NCBI RefSeq assembly: GCF_003966975.1
Contig: NZ_AP018437.1
Coordinates: 682,001 to 746,000 of the forward strand
Length of the DNA: 64,000 bases
Source of the DNA: Pelolinea submarina
GTDB lineage: Bacteria > Chloroflexota > Anaerolineae > Anaerolineales > Anaerolineaceae
Direction: 5' to 3'
Part shown: piece after piece, positions 1 through 8,089 of the stretch
How positions within the stretch are numbered: position 1 is the first letter of the stretch
Layout of the letters: each line of letters starts with the position of its first letter
The notes under the pieces: model-generated
Databases searched by the model: none
Told to the model about the DNA's origin: nothing
The model's input: only the letters and a program-made list of their open reading frames with translations
Made by a program: the position numbers and the translations under genes

Positions 1-2039
1 TTTTTATACTGCCGGTCAATCAGGTTCATGCGCGCGCGGGCCATTTTTAAATAAAAAATAAGAAACTGGTCCTCAACCTGGCGCGCTTTTTCCATAGCCT
101 GCTGGTAAGCATCCAGCGCTTCCGCATTGGCGTCCAGGTCTTTGTACAAGTCTCCGATGGAGGCCAATGAATAACCTTCCACGCGCCGGTCGCCGGCGGC
201 GTGTGCGTAATGCAGTGCTTTTTCAAAATTATAGAATGAGTTTGAAAAATCACCGGATAAATGCTGCACAACACCCAGGTTATTCAGAATGGTTGGCTGC
301 CAGATGGAATCGCTGACCGACTGCCAATATGTCAGTGATTTTTCATAGGCGTTTTCCGCCGACGCATATTTCCCCATTTTTTCATAAATCACGCCCATTT
401 CAACCTGAATACGGGCGACGTCTTCTTCCATATTATTCTGCTGGCAGACCTGCATGGCTTTTTTGTAGTAGTCGAGGGCGCTGGAAAGATTTCCGGTTTC
501 CAGTAAGTTGACCCCTTTGGCACGCAGAGCTTCGGAGAACAGATGAGAAAGGTAGGGAGCAGCACGCGTGAGGTCCAGTGCTTCTTCGGCATCCTGCATG
601 GCCTCGTCGTAATTACCTAACATGCGTAATACCGCTGAACGCCGGATGAGCGTGTCAGCCAGGCTTGCTTCTTCATGGTTTTGCCGCAGCAGTGCCATTG
701 CTTTGTCCAGCAGTTCTTTACCTTCCTGGATGCTGCTCTGGCTGGTGGCCACACTGGCTTTCATTGACAAGATGGCGGGGTTGTTCATAATGACGTCATC
801 CGGCAGGGCGTCCAGCCATTCGGCCAGTTTGTTTAGTTTGCCGCGGGCGATGAAGGTGGAACCGGCTTTCTCAATTAACTTGACAATCGCTTTGGAATCA
901 GAAAGCGCGGAATAAATCTCGAAAACACGTTCCCAGTCTTTTTTAGCGGAGTAATATTCCGCCAGTTTTTCCTTAATTGCGCGAGCGTCCTGTGGGCGTT
1001 CTCTTTGAATGGTACTTTGCAGAAAATCGCGGAAGAGGTGATGGTAGCGCACCCAGCTGTATTCGTCGTCCACCGGCAGTACAAATAAGTTGTGCTGGAT
1101 AACGTGGTAAAGCAGATCTCCCCATTTTTGTTGTTTTTGCAGCGCTTTACCGATAACTTCCTTGCACATTGCCGCGTTGAATTCCTCCAGGATGGAAGAA
1201 TTCAACATGAAATCACGAATATAATCCGGCTGCTGATCCAGGACCTGCTGCGCCAGGTATTCATATAGGCCGATACCGGAAGCACGCGAGACTTTGATTT
1301 GGTCGCCCATGCCGCTTTTTAGCATTTGGGAGGTGAGTAGCAGCCCGGTTATCCAGCCTTCCGTACGGGTAGCCAGCAACAGCGCTTCGTCGCTGTTAAT
1401 GGGCTTGTTAAATATTTTGTCGAACAGTTCTTCGATTTCATCAGGCAGGAAAGCCAGTTCTTCCACGGATAAACCGCCGACTTGCGAACGGGCCACCATC
1501 AGCGGCAGGTCGGGGAAGGTCAGCAGTTTGCGCGAGGTGATGACAATGTGGCAGTTGTCATCTGCGCGTTGGATGAAATTGCTCAGGAATTGGTCGATTA
1601 CCGGGTTGGATTTCAGTAAATGGTAGTCGTCAAGCACGATCACAAAGTGTTCAGTGATGTGGTCGTAGATATCGTTAGTGAGCGTGGAAATCAGAAAATC
1701 CTGGTTGAGCTGGTCCACCGGACTGCTTTCCAACACGCGTAATGAAGCATCACCGAATTCCGGGAACTTGAATTTGATGGAATGGATGAAATAGGCCAGG
1801 AAGCGTTCAAAATCTTGGTCAAGCGGATCGAGCGAGTACCAGCACACCGGCCAATCAAATTGAGAGGCGAAGTCTATTAATAAGGAAGTCTTGCCGTATC
1901 CAGCCGGAGCTGCCACAATGATCAGGCGGAAATCGAGCAAATCGCTCATCATTTCCAGCAGGCGGGGGCGTGATAGGAGCTCCTTTCGCCGTTGCGGAGT
2001 GATTAATTTAGTCTGCGCAATCTGGAAATTTTCGATCAT
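1..2039 (-). CDS. MalT-type STAND ATPase regulator, partial (C-terminus outside window)
   Basis: The reading frame is open from an ATG at 2039 to the window edge, about 679 residues. Near residues 44-52 is a Walker A motif APAGYGKTS, and around 132-140 a Walker B stretch ending in LDDYH, the pattern of the MalT/LuxR-type STAND ATPases. After about residue 380 the protein becomes a run of helical repeats of TPR type (for example the segment rich in AEEALDL and YEKSL). MalT family proteins usually end in a LuxR DNA-binding domain at about residue 850-900; that part is not in the window, so DNA binding is inferred. It is divergent from the sugar-nucleotide operon, with about 110 bases between the starts. 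Confidence 0.85.
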   Translation of the reverse strand, partial: MIENFQIAQTKLITPQRRKELLSRPRLLEMMSDLLDFRLIIVAAPAGYGKTSLLIDFASQFDWPVCWYSLDPLDQDFERFLAYFIHSIKFKFPEFGDASLRVLESSPVDQLNQDFLISTLTNDIYDHITEHFVIVLDDYHLLKSNPVIDQFLSNFIQRADDNCHIVITSRKLLTFPDLPLMVARSQVGGLSVEELAFLPDEIEELFDKIFNKPINSDEALLLATRTEGWITGLLLTSQMLKSGMGDQIKVSRASGIGLYEYLAQQVLDQQPDYIRDFMLNSSILEEFNAAMCKEVIGKALQKQQKWGDLLYHVIQHNLFVLPVDDEYSWVRYHHLFRDFLQSTIQRERPQDARAIKEKLAEYYSAKKDWERVFEIYSALSDSKAIVKLIEKAGSTFIARGKLNKLAEWLDALPDDVIMNNPAILSMKASVATSQSSIQEGKELLDKAMALLRQNHEEASLADTLIRRSAVLRMLGNYDEAMQDAEEALDLTRAAPYLSHLFSEALRAKGVNLLETGNLSSALDYYKKAMQVCQQNNMEEDVARIQVEMGVIYEKMGKYASAENAYEKSLTYWQSVSDSIWQPTILNNLGVVQHLSGDFSNSFYNFEKALHYAHAAGDRRVEGYSLASIGDLYKDLDANAEALDAYQQAMEKARQVEDQFLIFYLKMARARMNLIDRQYK

Positions 2040-2150
2040 TACCTAATATTTTATCAGCAACAATAGCGAAAGGTACTTTATTGGTTTACTTTATGTAGAA
2101 TTAATGTCCAAATGCCGTTTAGATGATTTATGATAGAATTTCCGAGATTT

Positions 2151-3206
2151 ATGAAAACCATTCACGTGGTTGGGGCAAGACCTCAATTCGTCAAAGCAGC
2201 CATGGTCTCCAGGGCTTTTGGAGATCAGGGAGAAGAGTATTTTCTGCATACTGGGCAGCATTACAGTGAAAACATGTCCCAGTTGTTTTTTGTCGAGCTG
2301 AACTTACCTAAACCAGACATTAATTTAGGCATCGGCGGCGGAAGCCACGCCGAACAGACCAGCGGCATGCTGCTGGGTATTGATCGTTATCTCGAGCAGG
2401 TGCAGCCGGATTGGGTCATCGTTTACGGCGACACCAACTCCACCCTGGCGGGCGCGCTGGCGGCCGCCAAACGCGAAATTCCCATTGCGCACGTCGAAGC
2501 CGGCTTGCGTTCCTACAACCGTTCCATGCCGGAAGAGATCAACCGCGTCATCAGCGACCATTTATCCGCCCTGTTGTTCTGCCCGACAGACCAGGCCGTG
2601 GGTAACTTGAAGAAGGAAGGTGTCGTTGAGGGTGTGCATCAGGCGGGCGATGTGATGGCGGATGCGCTGTTCATGTTCACTGAGATTGCAAAACAGAAAT
2701 CTTCCATTTTAAGTACGTTGGATTTGAAAACCGGCGGATATGCGCTGGTAACTGTACACCGCAGCGGCAATGTGGACGACCGTGAAAAACTGGGCCAGAT
2801 TTTATCCGGCCTGGCGCAGATCGATATGCCCCTAATTTTCCCCATGCACCCACGCACGCAGAAGATGATCGCCGAGTTCGGTTTGGATGTGCCGGCCAAC
2901 CTGCGTGTGATCGAACCGGTGGGTTACCTGGACATGCTCATGCTGGAAGCCAACGCCGACTGCATCCTGACCGATTCCGGCGGCATCCAAAAAGAAGCGT
3001 ATCTGCTGGGCGTGCGCTGCATTACCCTGCGTGAAGAAACCGAATGGGTAGAAACTGTGACAGCCGGCTGGAATTGCCTGACCGGCGCCAATAGCAGTGC
3101 CATCAAGGCCCGATTTGATGACTTTCATCCCAATATTGAACGTCCTCAAATCTATGGTGATGGGCACGCTGCTGATAAAATCATCAATATCTTATTACAA
3201 AACTGA
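2151..3206 (+). CDS. wbpI: UDP-N-acetylglucosamine 2-epimerase family, likely UDP-2,3-diacetamido-glucuronate 2-epimerase (WbpI)
   Basis: Non-hydrolysing UDP-GlcNAc 2-epimerase fold. The N-terminus MKTIHVVGARPQFVK is the family signature. Candidate catalytic acids are D94 in VYGDTNST, E116 in HVEAGLRS and the Glu pair in MPEEINR, with a histidine in TVHRSGN. Near the C-terminus TDSGGIQKEA binds the nucleotide. About 351 residues, normal for the family. An ATG 21 bases upstream (2130) is in frame, but the family start and a weak GAG favour 2151. The four following genes supply the other steps to UDP-ManNAc(3NAc)A, so a WbpI role is more likely than WecB. Substrate cannot be read from sequence alone. 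Confidence 0.85.
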   Translation: MKTIHVVGARPQFVKAAMVSRAFGDQGEEYFLHTGQHYSENMSQLFFVELNLPKPDINLGIGGGSHAEQTSGMLLGIDRYLEQVQPDWVIVYGDTNSTLAGALAAAKREIPIAHVEAGLRSYNRSMPEEINRVISDHLSALLFCPTDQAVGNLKKEGVVEGVHQAGDVMADALFMFTEIAKQKSSILSTLDLKTGGYALVTVHRSGNVDDREKLGQILSGLAQIDMPLIFPMHPRTQKMIAEFGLDVPANLRVIEPVGYLDMLMLEANADCILTDSGGIQKEAYLLGVRCITLREETEWVETVTAGWNCLTGANSSAIKARFDDFHPNIERPQIYGDGHAADKIINILLQN

Positions 3207-3220
3207 CCAGGAGGTGGTCA

Positions 3221-3826
3221 ATGGCTCCTTATATTCATGCAACCGCGGATGTGGCTGATTCCGCGCAAATTGGCGAGGGAACCAAAATCTGGCATCAAGG
3301 CCAGATTCGTCCGGGTGCAAAAATCGGAGAGAATTGCATTCTGGGTAAAGGCGTTTTTGTGGATGAAGGCGTGCAGATTGGGAACAATGTCAAAATCCAG
3401 AATTACGTTTCGGTTTATCATGGTGTGACCATTGAGGATGGGGTTTTTGTGGGTCCGCATGCTTGCTTCACCAACGACATGCGCCCGCGTGCTATCAATC
3501 CCGACGGCAGCCCTAAAGCGGCGGACGACTGGGAAGTCTCCCTGACACTGGTGAAGAGCGGCGCTGCTATTGGCGCGAACTCAACCATCCGCTGCGGCAT
3601 CACTTTAGGCAATTGGGCCATGGTCGGCTCCGGCAGCGTGGTAACACGCGATATACCGGATTACGGCCTGGTTTTCGGAAACCCGGCGCGCTTGCGCGGC
3701 TTTGTCTGCCCATGCGGCGAGAAGCTGGAAAAAGTGGAAACAAAAGCCGGTATGGTTGTAGCGCAGTGCCCCAGATGCGCTCAGAAAATTGAAATCGATG
3801 AAAAGATATGGATGGAAGCAAAATGA
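3221..3826 (+). CDS. wbpD: WbpD-like sugar-nucleotide N-acetyltransferase, left-handed beta-helix with zinc ribbon
   Basis: 201 residues made of hexapeptide repeats (for example IGEGTKI, IGENCIL, IGNNVKI) typical of left-handed beta-helix acyltransferases. The segment HACFTNDMRPRA and the loop before VKSGAAIGANSTI match the WbpD/WlbB group, which acetylates the 3-amino group of UDP-GlcNAc(3NH2)A with acetyl-CoA. The C-terminus carries two Cys pairs (CPCGEK and CPRCAQK), a small zinc ribbon seen in part of this family. A strong GGAGGT lies upstream of the ATG. Its stop overlaps the start of the aminotransferase (ATGA at 3823-3826), showing translational coupling. Confidence 0.9.
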   Translation: MAPYIHATADVADSAQIGEGTKIWHQGQIRPGAKIGENCILGKGVFVDEGVQIGNNVKIQNYVSVYHGVTIEDGVFVGPHACFTNDMRPRAINPDGSPKAADDWEVSLTLVKSGAAIGANSTIRCGITLGNWAMVGSGSVVTRDIPDYGLVFGNPARLRGFVCPCGEKLEKVETKAGMVVAQCPRCAQKIEIDEKIWMEAK

Positions 3827-4896
3827 TATCAATCGCTAAACCTGTAATTGGTGAAGAAGAGAAGAAAGCAGTTCTGGAAGTTCTGGACTCCGGTATTTTG
3901 GCACAAGGCCCGCGTGTGGCGGCCTTCGAGAAAGCCTTTGCCGAAGCATGCGGCGTGAAACACGCTGTTGCCACCACATCCGGCACCACCGCGCTGTATC
4001 TGGCGCTGCTGGCCAACGGTATTGGCGCGGGCGACGAAGTGATTACCTCACCCTTTACCTTTATCGCCTCGGCCAACTCGGTGCTGTACGTCGGCGCTAA
4101 ACCGGTCTTTGTGGATATCGATCCGCGCACCTTCAATATGGACGTCAGCCAGATCGAAGCGGTCATTACCCCCAAGACCAAAGCTATCCTGCCCATTGAT
4201 CTGTATGGGCTGTGCGCAGATATGGGCGCCATCATGGACATTGCCAAAAAACATAACCTGCTGGTGATTGAAGATGCCTGCCAGGCACACACCGCCAAAT
4301 TCAACGGCAAGTGCGCCGGTTCCTTTGGCACGGGCGCCTTCAGCCTGTATCCGACCAAGAACATGACCAGCGCCGAGGGCGGCATGCTCACCACCGATGA
4401 CGACGCGGTAGCCGAAGAAGCGCGCGTGCTGCGCAATCACGGCATGCGCCGCCGTTATTACCACGATGAATTGGGCTACAACCTGCGCATGACCGACGTG
4501 CACGCGGCCATTGGCCTGGCGCAGTTGGGCAAGCTGGCCGGTTTCAACGCCAAGCGGCGGGAGAACGCGGCCTACTACGACGCGCACCTCAAGGGTGTGA
4601 CCACGCCCTACGTGCCCAAGGAATGCGAACACATCTATCACCAGTACACCATCCGCGTCCCGGAAGGCAAACGCGATGCGCTGCGGGAGTATTTAAAGGA
4701 AAACGAGATTGGTTCCGAGATCTATTACCCGCTACCCATCAACCAGCAAGGCTTTTATGAAGAAATGTTCGGCAAGTTGAGCTTTCCTGAGGCGGAAAAA
4801 GCCGCCGAGGAAGTGCTTTCCATCCCCGTGCATCCTTCGCTCAGTCAAGCAGACCTCGATTTCGTGGTCGCCAAGATCAACGAATTCATGGCGTAG
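3823..4896 (+). CDS. wbpE: DegT/DnrJ/EryC1/StrS aminotransferase, WbpE-like
   Basis: PLP-dependent sugar aminotransferase of 357 residues. The Schiff-base lysine is K179 in SLYPTKNMTSAEGG, and the PLP-nitrogen aspartate is D151 in EDACQAHTA. In the WbpE group the enzyme transfers an amino group from glutamate to the 3-keto form of UDP-GlcNAcA. The start at 3823 was chosen over an in-frame ATG at 3808 because it gives the ATGA overlap with wbpD, has GGAAG upstream, and yields the family N-terminus. It is followed seven bases later by the oxidoreductase that would supply its keto substrate. Confidence 0.92.
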   Translation: MISIAKPVIGEEEKKAVLEVLDSGILAQGPRVAAFEKAFAEACGVKHAVATTSGTTALYLALLANGIGAGDEVITSPFTFIASANSVLYVGAKPVFVDIDPRTFNMDVSQIEAVITPKTKAILPIDLYGLCADMGAIMDIAKKHNLLVIEDACQAHTAKFNGKCAGSFGTGAFSLYPTKNMTSAEGGMLTTDDDAVAEEARVLRNHGMRRRYYHDELGYNLRMTDVHAAIGLAQLGKLAGFNAKRRENAAYYDAHLKGVTTPYVPKECEHIYHQYTIRVPEGKRDALREYLKENEIGSEIYYPLPINQQGFYEEMFGKLSFPEAEKAAEEVLSIPVHPSLSQADLDFVVAKINEFMA

Positions 4897-4902
4897 GCTG
4901 AG

Positions 4903-5895
4903 ATGCGAGTCGCAGTCATTGGCGTCGGGTCGATGGGGTTCAACCATCTGCGGGTCTATTCCGAATTGGATGGCGTGCAGCTGGTGGGTATCTCGGATGT
5001 CAGCGCCGAACGCTTGGAAACACTCAAATCGCGTTTTCAGGTATCTGCTTACACCGACTACCGCAAATTGATCGAAAATGAAAAACCGGACGCGGTTTCC
5101 ATCACCGTGCCTACTTCCGAACACGAGCAGGTGGCAACTTTCGCGCTGCGCGCGGGGGTGAACGTGCTGGTGGAGAAGCCGATTGCTTCCACGGTGGAAG
5201 AAGGCCAGCGCCTGATCGATTTGGCGCGGGAAATGAACCGTAAGCTGATGGTAGGCCACATCATCCGCTTTAACCCGGCCATGCAGGCCCTGAAGGCCCG
5301 CTTGGATGCCGGTGAGGTGGGCAAGATCTTCCAGATCTTCTGCCGGCGCGCGGGGCCTTTCCCGGCGCGCATCCGCGACGTGGGTGTGGTGGTCGACCTG
5401 GCCCCGCACGACGTGGACATCATGCGCTTCCTGACAGGCATGGATCCCCTGCGCGTGTTTGCCGAAACCGAACAGCGCATTCACACCGACCACGAAGATA
5501 TGCTCTTCGGCTTGCTGCGCTTCCCGCACGGCATCACCGCCGCGTTGGAGATCAACTGGCTGACCCCCACCAAGATCCGCGAGACGCTGGTGCTGGGCGA
5601 AAAGGGTATGTTCCGTGTGGACGATTTGCTGCAGGATTTGTATTTCTACGAGAATTCTCAGGCCACCGGTGAATTATGGGCCGGCATCAAGAGCATCCGC
5701 GGCGTGAGCGAAGGCAAGATGATCCGCTACGACCTGAAACGTCAGGAACCGCTCAAGGCGGAAATCCAGGCTTTTCTCGACGCGGTAAAAAACGACACAA
5801 CCGTTCCGGTAACCGGTGAAGATGGTCTGAAAGCACTGCGCCTGTCATTGGCGCTGGTGGAATCAGGCGTTAAGCACCAGGTGATCGAGGTTTAG
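4903..5895 (+). CDS. wbpB: Gfo/Idh/MocA oxidoreductase, WbpB-like UDP-GlcNAcA 3-dehydrogenase
   Basis: 330 residues. The Rossmann fold starts at once (VAVIGVGSMGFNH), and the catalytic lysine motif EKPIA is at residues 91-95. The second half has the alpha/beta domain with LAPHDVDIMRFL, where the histidine is a usual catalytic residue. In WbpB/WlbA the enzyme oxidises C3 of UDP-GlcNAcA and its NADH is recycled with 2-oxoglutarate, feeding the aminotransferase. The location between the aminotransferase and the 6-dehydrogenase supports that assignment; by sequence alone Gfo/Idh/MocA members are hard to assign. Confidence 0.85.
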   Translation: MRVAVIGVGSMGFNHLRVYSELDGVQLVGISDVSAERLETLKSRFQVSAYTDYRKLIENEKPDAVSITVPTSEHEQVATFALRAGVNVLVEKPIASTVEEGQRLIDLAREMNRKLMVGHIIRFNPAMQALKARLDAGEVGKIFQIFCRRAGPFPARIRDVGVVVDLAPHDVDIMRFLTGMDPLRVFAETEQRIHTDHEDMLFGLLRFPHGITAALEINWLTPTKIRETLVLGEKGMFRVDDLLQDLYFYENSQATGELWAGIKSIRGVSEGKMIRYDLKRQEPLKAEIQAFLDAVKNDTTVPVTGEDGLKALRLSLALVESGVKHQVIEV

Positions 5896-5896
5896 T

Positions 5897-7213
5897 ATGT
5901 CCCAAATTGAACTGCAGAAAAAAATTGAGGACCACAGCGCCAGGCTGGCGGTGATCGGTCTGGGTTACGTAGGCCTGCCGGTGGCGGCATTGTTCGCCCA
6001 ACGCGGCTTCAACGTGACCGGCGTGGACGTCAAAGCCGAGCGCGTGGATCGCATCAACCAGGGCATTTCCCCCATCGAGGGCGATGAGCCCGGTTTGTCT
6101 GAACTGATCGCCGGTGTGGTGAAAAGCTGCAAGCTGCACGCCACCACCGATTACGATGAACTGAAAGACGTGGATGTGGTGCTGGTGGACGTGGAAACAC
6201 CCGTCAACCACGCGCACATCCCCGAATACGAAGCGCTGCGGGCGGCGCTCAAGTCGCTTTCCGCCGTGCTGAAAGAAGGCGCGCTGGTGGTGATTGAATC
6301 CACCATCATGCCCGGCACCATGCAGAATGTGGTGCTGCCAATCCTGGAAAAAAATACCGAACGCAAGGTCGGGCAGGGCTTTTACCTGGGCAACTGCCCG
6401 GAACGGGTTATGCCCGGCAAACTGCTTAAGAACCTCAACAGTATGAGCCGCGTGGTGGGCGGTGATTCGCCTGATACCGCAGCGGCCATGCGCGCGCTGT
6501 ACGGCAACATCGTGGCGGCCGACCTGGACACCGCCGACTGGATCACAGCCGAGCTGGTCAAGACGGTCGAAAACACGTACCGCGATGTGCAGATTGCCTT
6601 TGCCAACGAGACCGCCATGATCTGCGAGGCGCTGGGCGCCGACGTGTGGCGCGTGCGTGAACTGGTGCGCAAGTCGCCCGGGCGCGAAATGCTGCTGCCC
6701 GGAGCAGGCGTGGGCGGGCACTGTATCCCCAAGGATCCCTGGCTGCTGGCCAGCAGCGTCAAGGGCTTAGACGTGCGCGTGCGCCTGATTCCCGCGGCGC
6801 GCGACATCAACTCTTTCATGCCCAGCCACATGCTGGACCTTTTGAAAGGACGCATCAAGGACCTGAACGGCAAACGTATCCTGTTGCTGGGTTACGCTTA
6901 TCTGGAAGATTCCGATGATACGCGCGACGCCCCCAGCCAGTACTTCATCAAGGCGCTGGAAGCTGAAGGCGGCCAGGCTGTGGTGCATGACCCTTACGTG
7001 GCGGAATTTGCCGGCGACCTGTACGAAAAGGCCAAAGATTGCGACGCGGCAGTGTTGATCACAGCCCATTCGCAGTATAAAAGTCTGGATTTCGCTAAAT
7101 TGAAAGCGGCCCTGAAAACACCGGTATTGGTGGATGGACGCAACTTGTGGGATAAAATGGAAGTTTCCAAAGCCGGGCTGGACCTTGTCCGCCTGGGCGA
7201 TTTTAGTATGTAA
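5897..7213 (+). CDS. wbpA: UDP-GlcNAc 6-dehydrogenase, WbpA/WecC family
   Basis: 438 residues, nucleotide-sugar dehydrogenase. The NAD-binding motif GLGYVGLP is at residues 21-28, a second motif ESTIMPGT lies near 134-141, and the catalytic cysteine is C276 in GGHCIPKDPW. It would oxidise C6 of UDP-GlcNAc twice to give UDP-GlcNAcA, the first step of the ManNAc(3NAc)A route. WecC (UDP-ManNAc dehydrogenase) belongs to the same family; the neighbouring WbpB, E and D genes favour UDP-GlcNAc as substrate. It follows wbpB by a single base and precedes the glycosyltransferase by eight. Confidence 0.88.
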   Translation: MSQIELQKKIEDHSARLAVIGLGYVGLPVAALFAQRGFNVTGVDVKAERVDRINQGISPIEGDEPGLSELIAGVVKSCKLHATTDYDELKDVDVVLVDVETPVNHAHIPEYEALRAALKSLSAVLKEGALVVIESTIMPGTMQNVVLPILEKNTERKVGQGFYLGNCPERVMPGKLLKNLNSMSRVVGGDSPDTAAAMRALYGNIVAADLDTADWITAELVKTVENTYRDVQIAFANETAMICEALGADVWRVRELVRKSPGREMLLPGAGVGGHCIPKDPWLLASSVKGLDVRVRLIPAARDINSFMPSHMLDLLKGRIKDLNGKRILLLGYAYLEDSDDTRDAPSQYFIKALEAEGGQAVVHDPYVAEFAGDLYEKAKDCDAAVLITAHSQYKSLDFAKLKAALKTPVLVDGRNLWDKMEVSKAGLDLVRLGDFSM

Positions 7214-7221
7214 GGAAAGGC

Positions 7222-8079
7222 ATGATCTGGATTTTATTACCAGCCTATAACGAAGAAACCGACCTGCCCGATTTATTGGTCAAGATCAAAGAAGTCCTGG
7301 GCGATAACGAATACCGCCTGGTGGTGGTCAACGACGGCAGTACGGACAGCACCGCCGAGATCCTGGAACAGTCCAAGAATGATCTCAACCTGGTGGTGCT
7401 GGAACATCCCATCAACCGCGGGCTGGGCGAGACTGAACGCGACGGTTTTGAATATATTGCCTGGCACGCCGAACGCGACGATTACCTGGTGCGCGTGGAA
7501 GGCGACGATACGCACGAACCCAAGTATATGTTCAGCATGATCGAAAAGCTCAACCAGGGTTTCGACGTGGTCAACACCTCGCGTTTCCAACCGGGCGGCG
7601 GTCAATTGGGCGTCAACAACTACCGCGCCTTCATCAGCCGCATGGCCAACCTGTTCATGCGCATGGTGTTTGCCGTCAAGGGCGTACGCGATTATTCCTG
7701 CGGCTTCCGCGCTTACCGCGTGGCGGTCATCCAGGACGCGCTGGAAATCTACGGCAACAACCTGATCCAGATGCGCGGGCTGGGCTTTACCTCCACGCTT
7801 GAGATCATCGTCAAACTGAAGGTTATGGGCTGCCGCTTCGCGGAAGTGCCCTTTGTGCTGCGGTACGACCAGAAAAAGGGCGGAAGCAAGATGATCGGCA
7901 GCGTGACCATGCTGGGCTACCTGACCATGGGCATGTTGTATTGGTGGCCTTTCGGCGGCTGGCGCAGCCAGTACCGCGGACTGTGGAAGCTATACCGTGA
8001 GGACCCGATGGCAGCCGTAGAGCGCTACCGCCTGGACAGTCTTAAGAACCGCAGTACGGCTTCACGCATCAACTTATAA
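7222..8079 (+). CDS. Family 2 glycosyltransferase, DPM1-like
   Basis: 285 residues, GT-A fold. The N-terminus ILLPAYNEE, the nucleotide-binding VVNDGSTDST and the acidic motif GDDTHEP mark a GT2 enzyme of the polyprenyl-phosphate sugar transferase kind. The region YSCGFRAYR and the LRYDQKKGGSKM segment are also typical. The hydrophobic stretch around YLTMGMLYWWPF could contact the membrane but no clear multi-pass domain is present. RBS AAGGAAAGG lies directly upstream. In this operon it probably transfers a sugar onto a lipid carrier or growing glycan; donor and acceptor are unknown. Confidence 0.85.
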   Translation: MIWILLPAYNEETDLPDLLVKIKEVLGDNEYRLVVVNDGSTDSTAEILEQSKNDLNLVVLEHPINRGLGETERDGFEYIAWHAERDDYLVRVEGDDTHEPKYMFSMIEKLNQGFDVVNTSRFQPGGGQLGVNNYRAFISRMANLFMRMVFAVKGVRDYSCGFRAYRVAVIQDALEIYGNNLIQMRGLGFTSTLEIIVKLKVMGCRFAEVPFVLRYDQKKGGSKMIGSVTMLGYLTMGMLYWWPFGGWRSQYRGLWKLYREDPMAAVERYRLDSLKNRSTASRINL

Positions 8080-8089
8080 GTGAGGATTC

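Noticed and set aside
3600-6721. Long minus-strand open frames (3600-4436, 4048-4641, 4732-5529, 5870-6721)
   Set aside because: They lie wholly opposite wbpE, wbpB and wbpA, which have full family motifs. The antisense proteins are His/Arg/Gln rich without domains, an effect of GC-rich codons.
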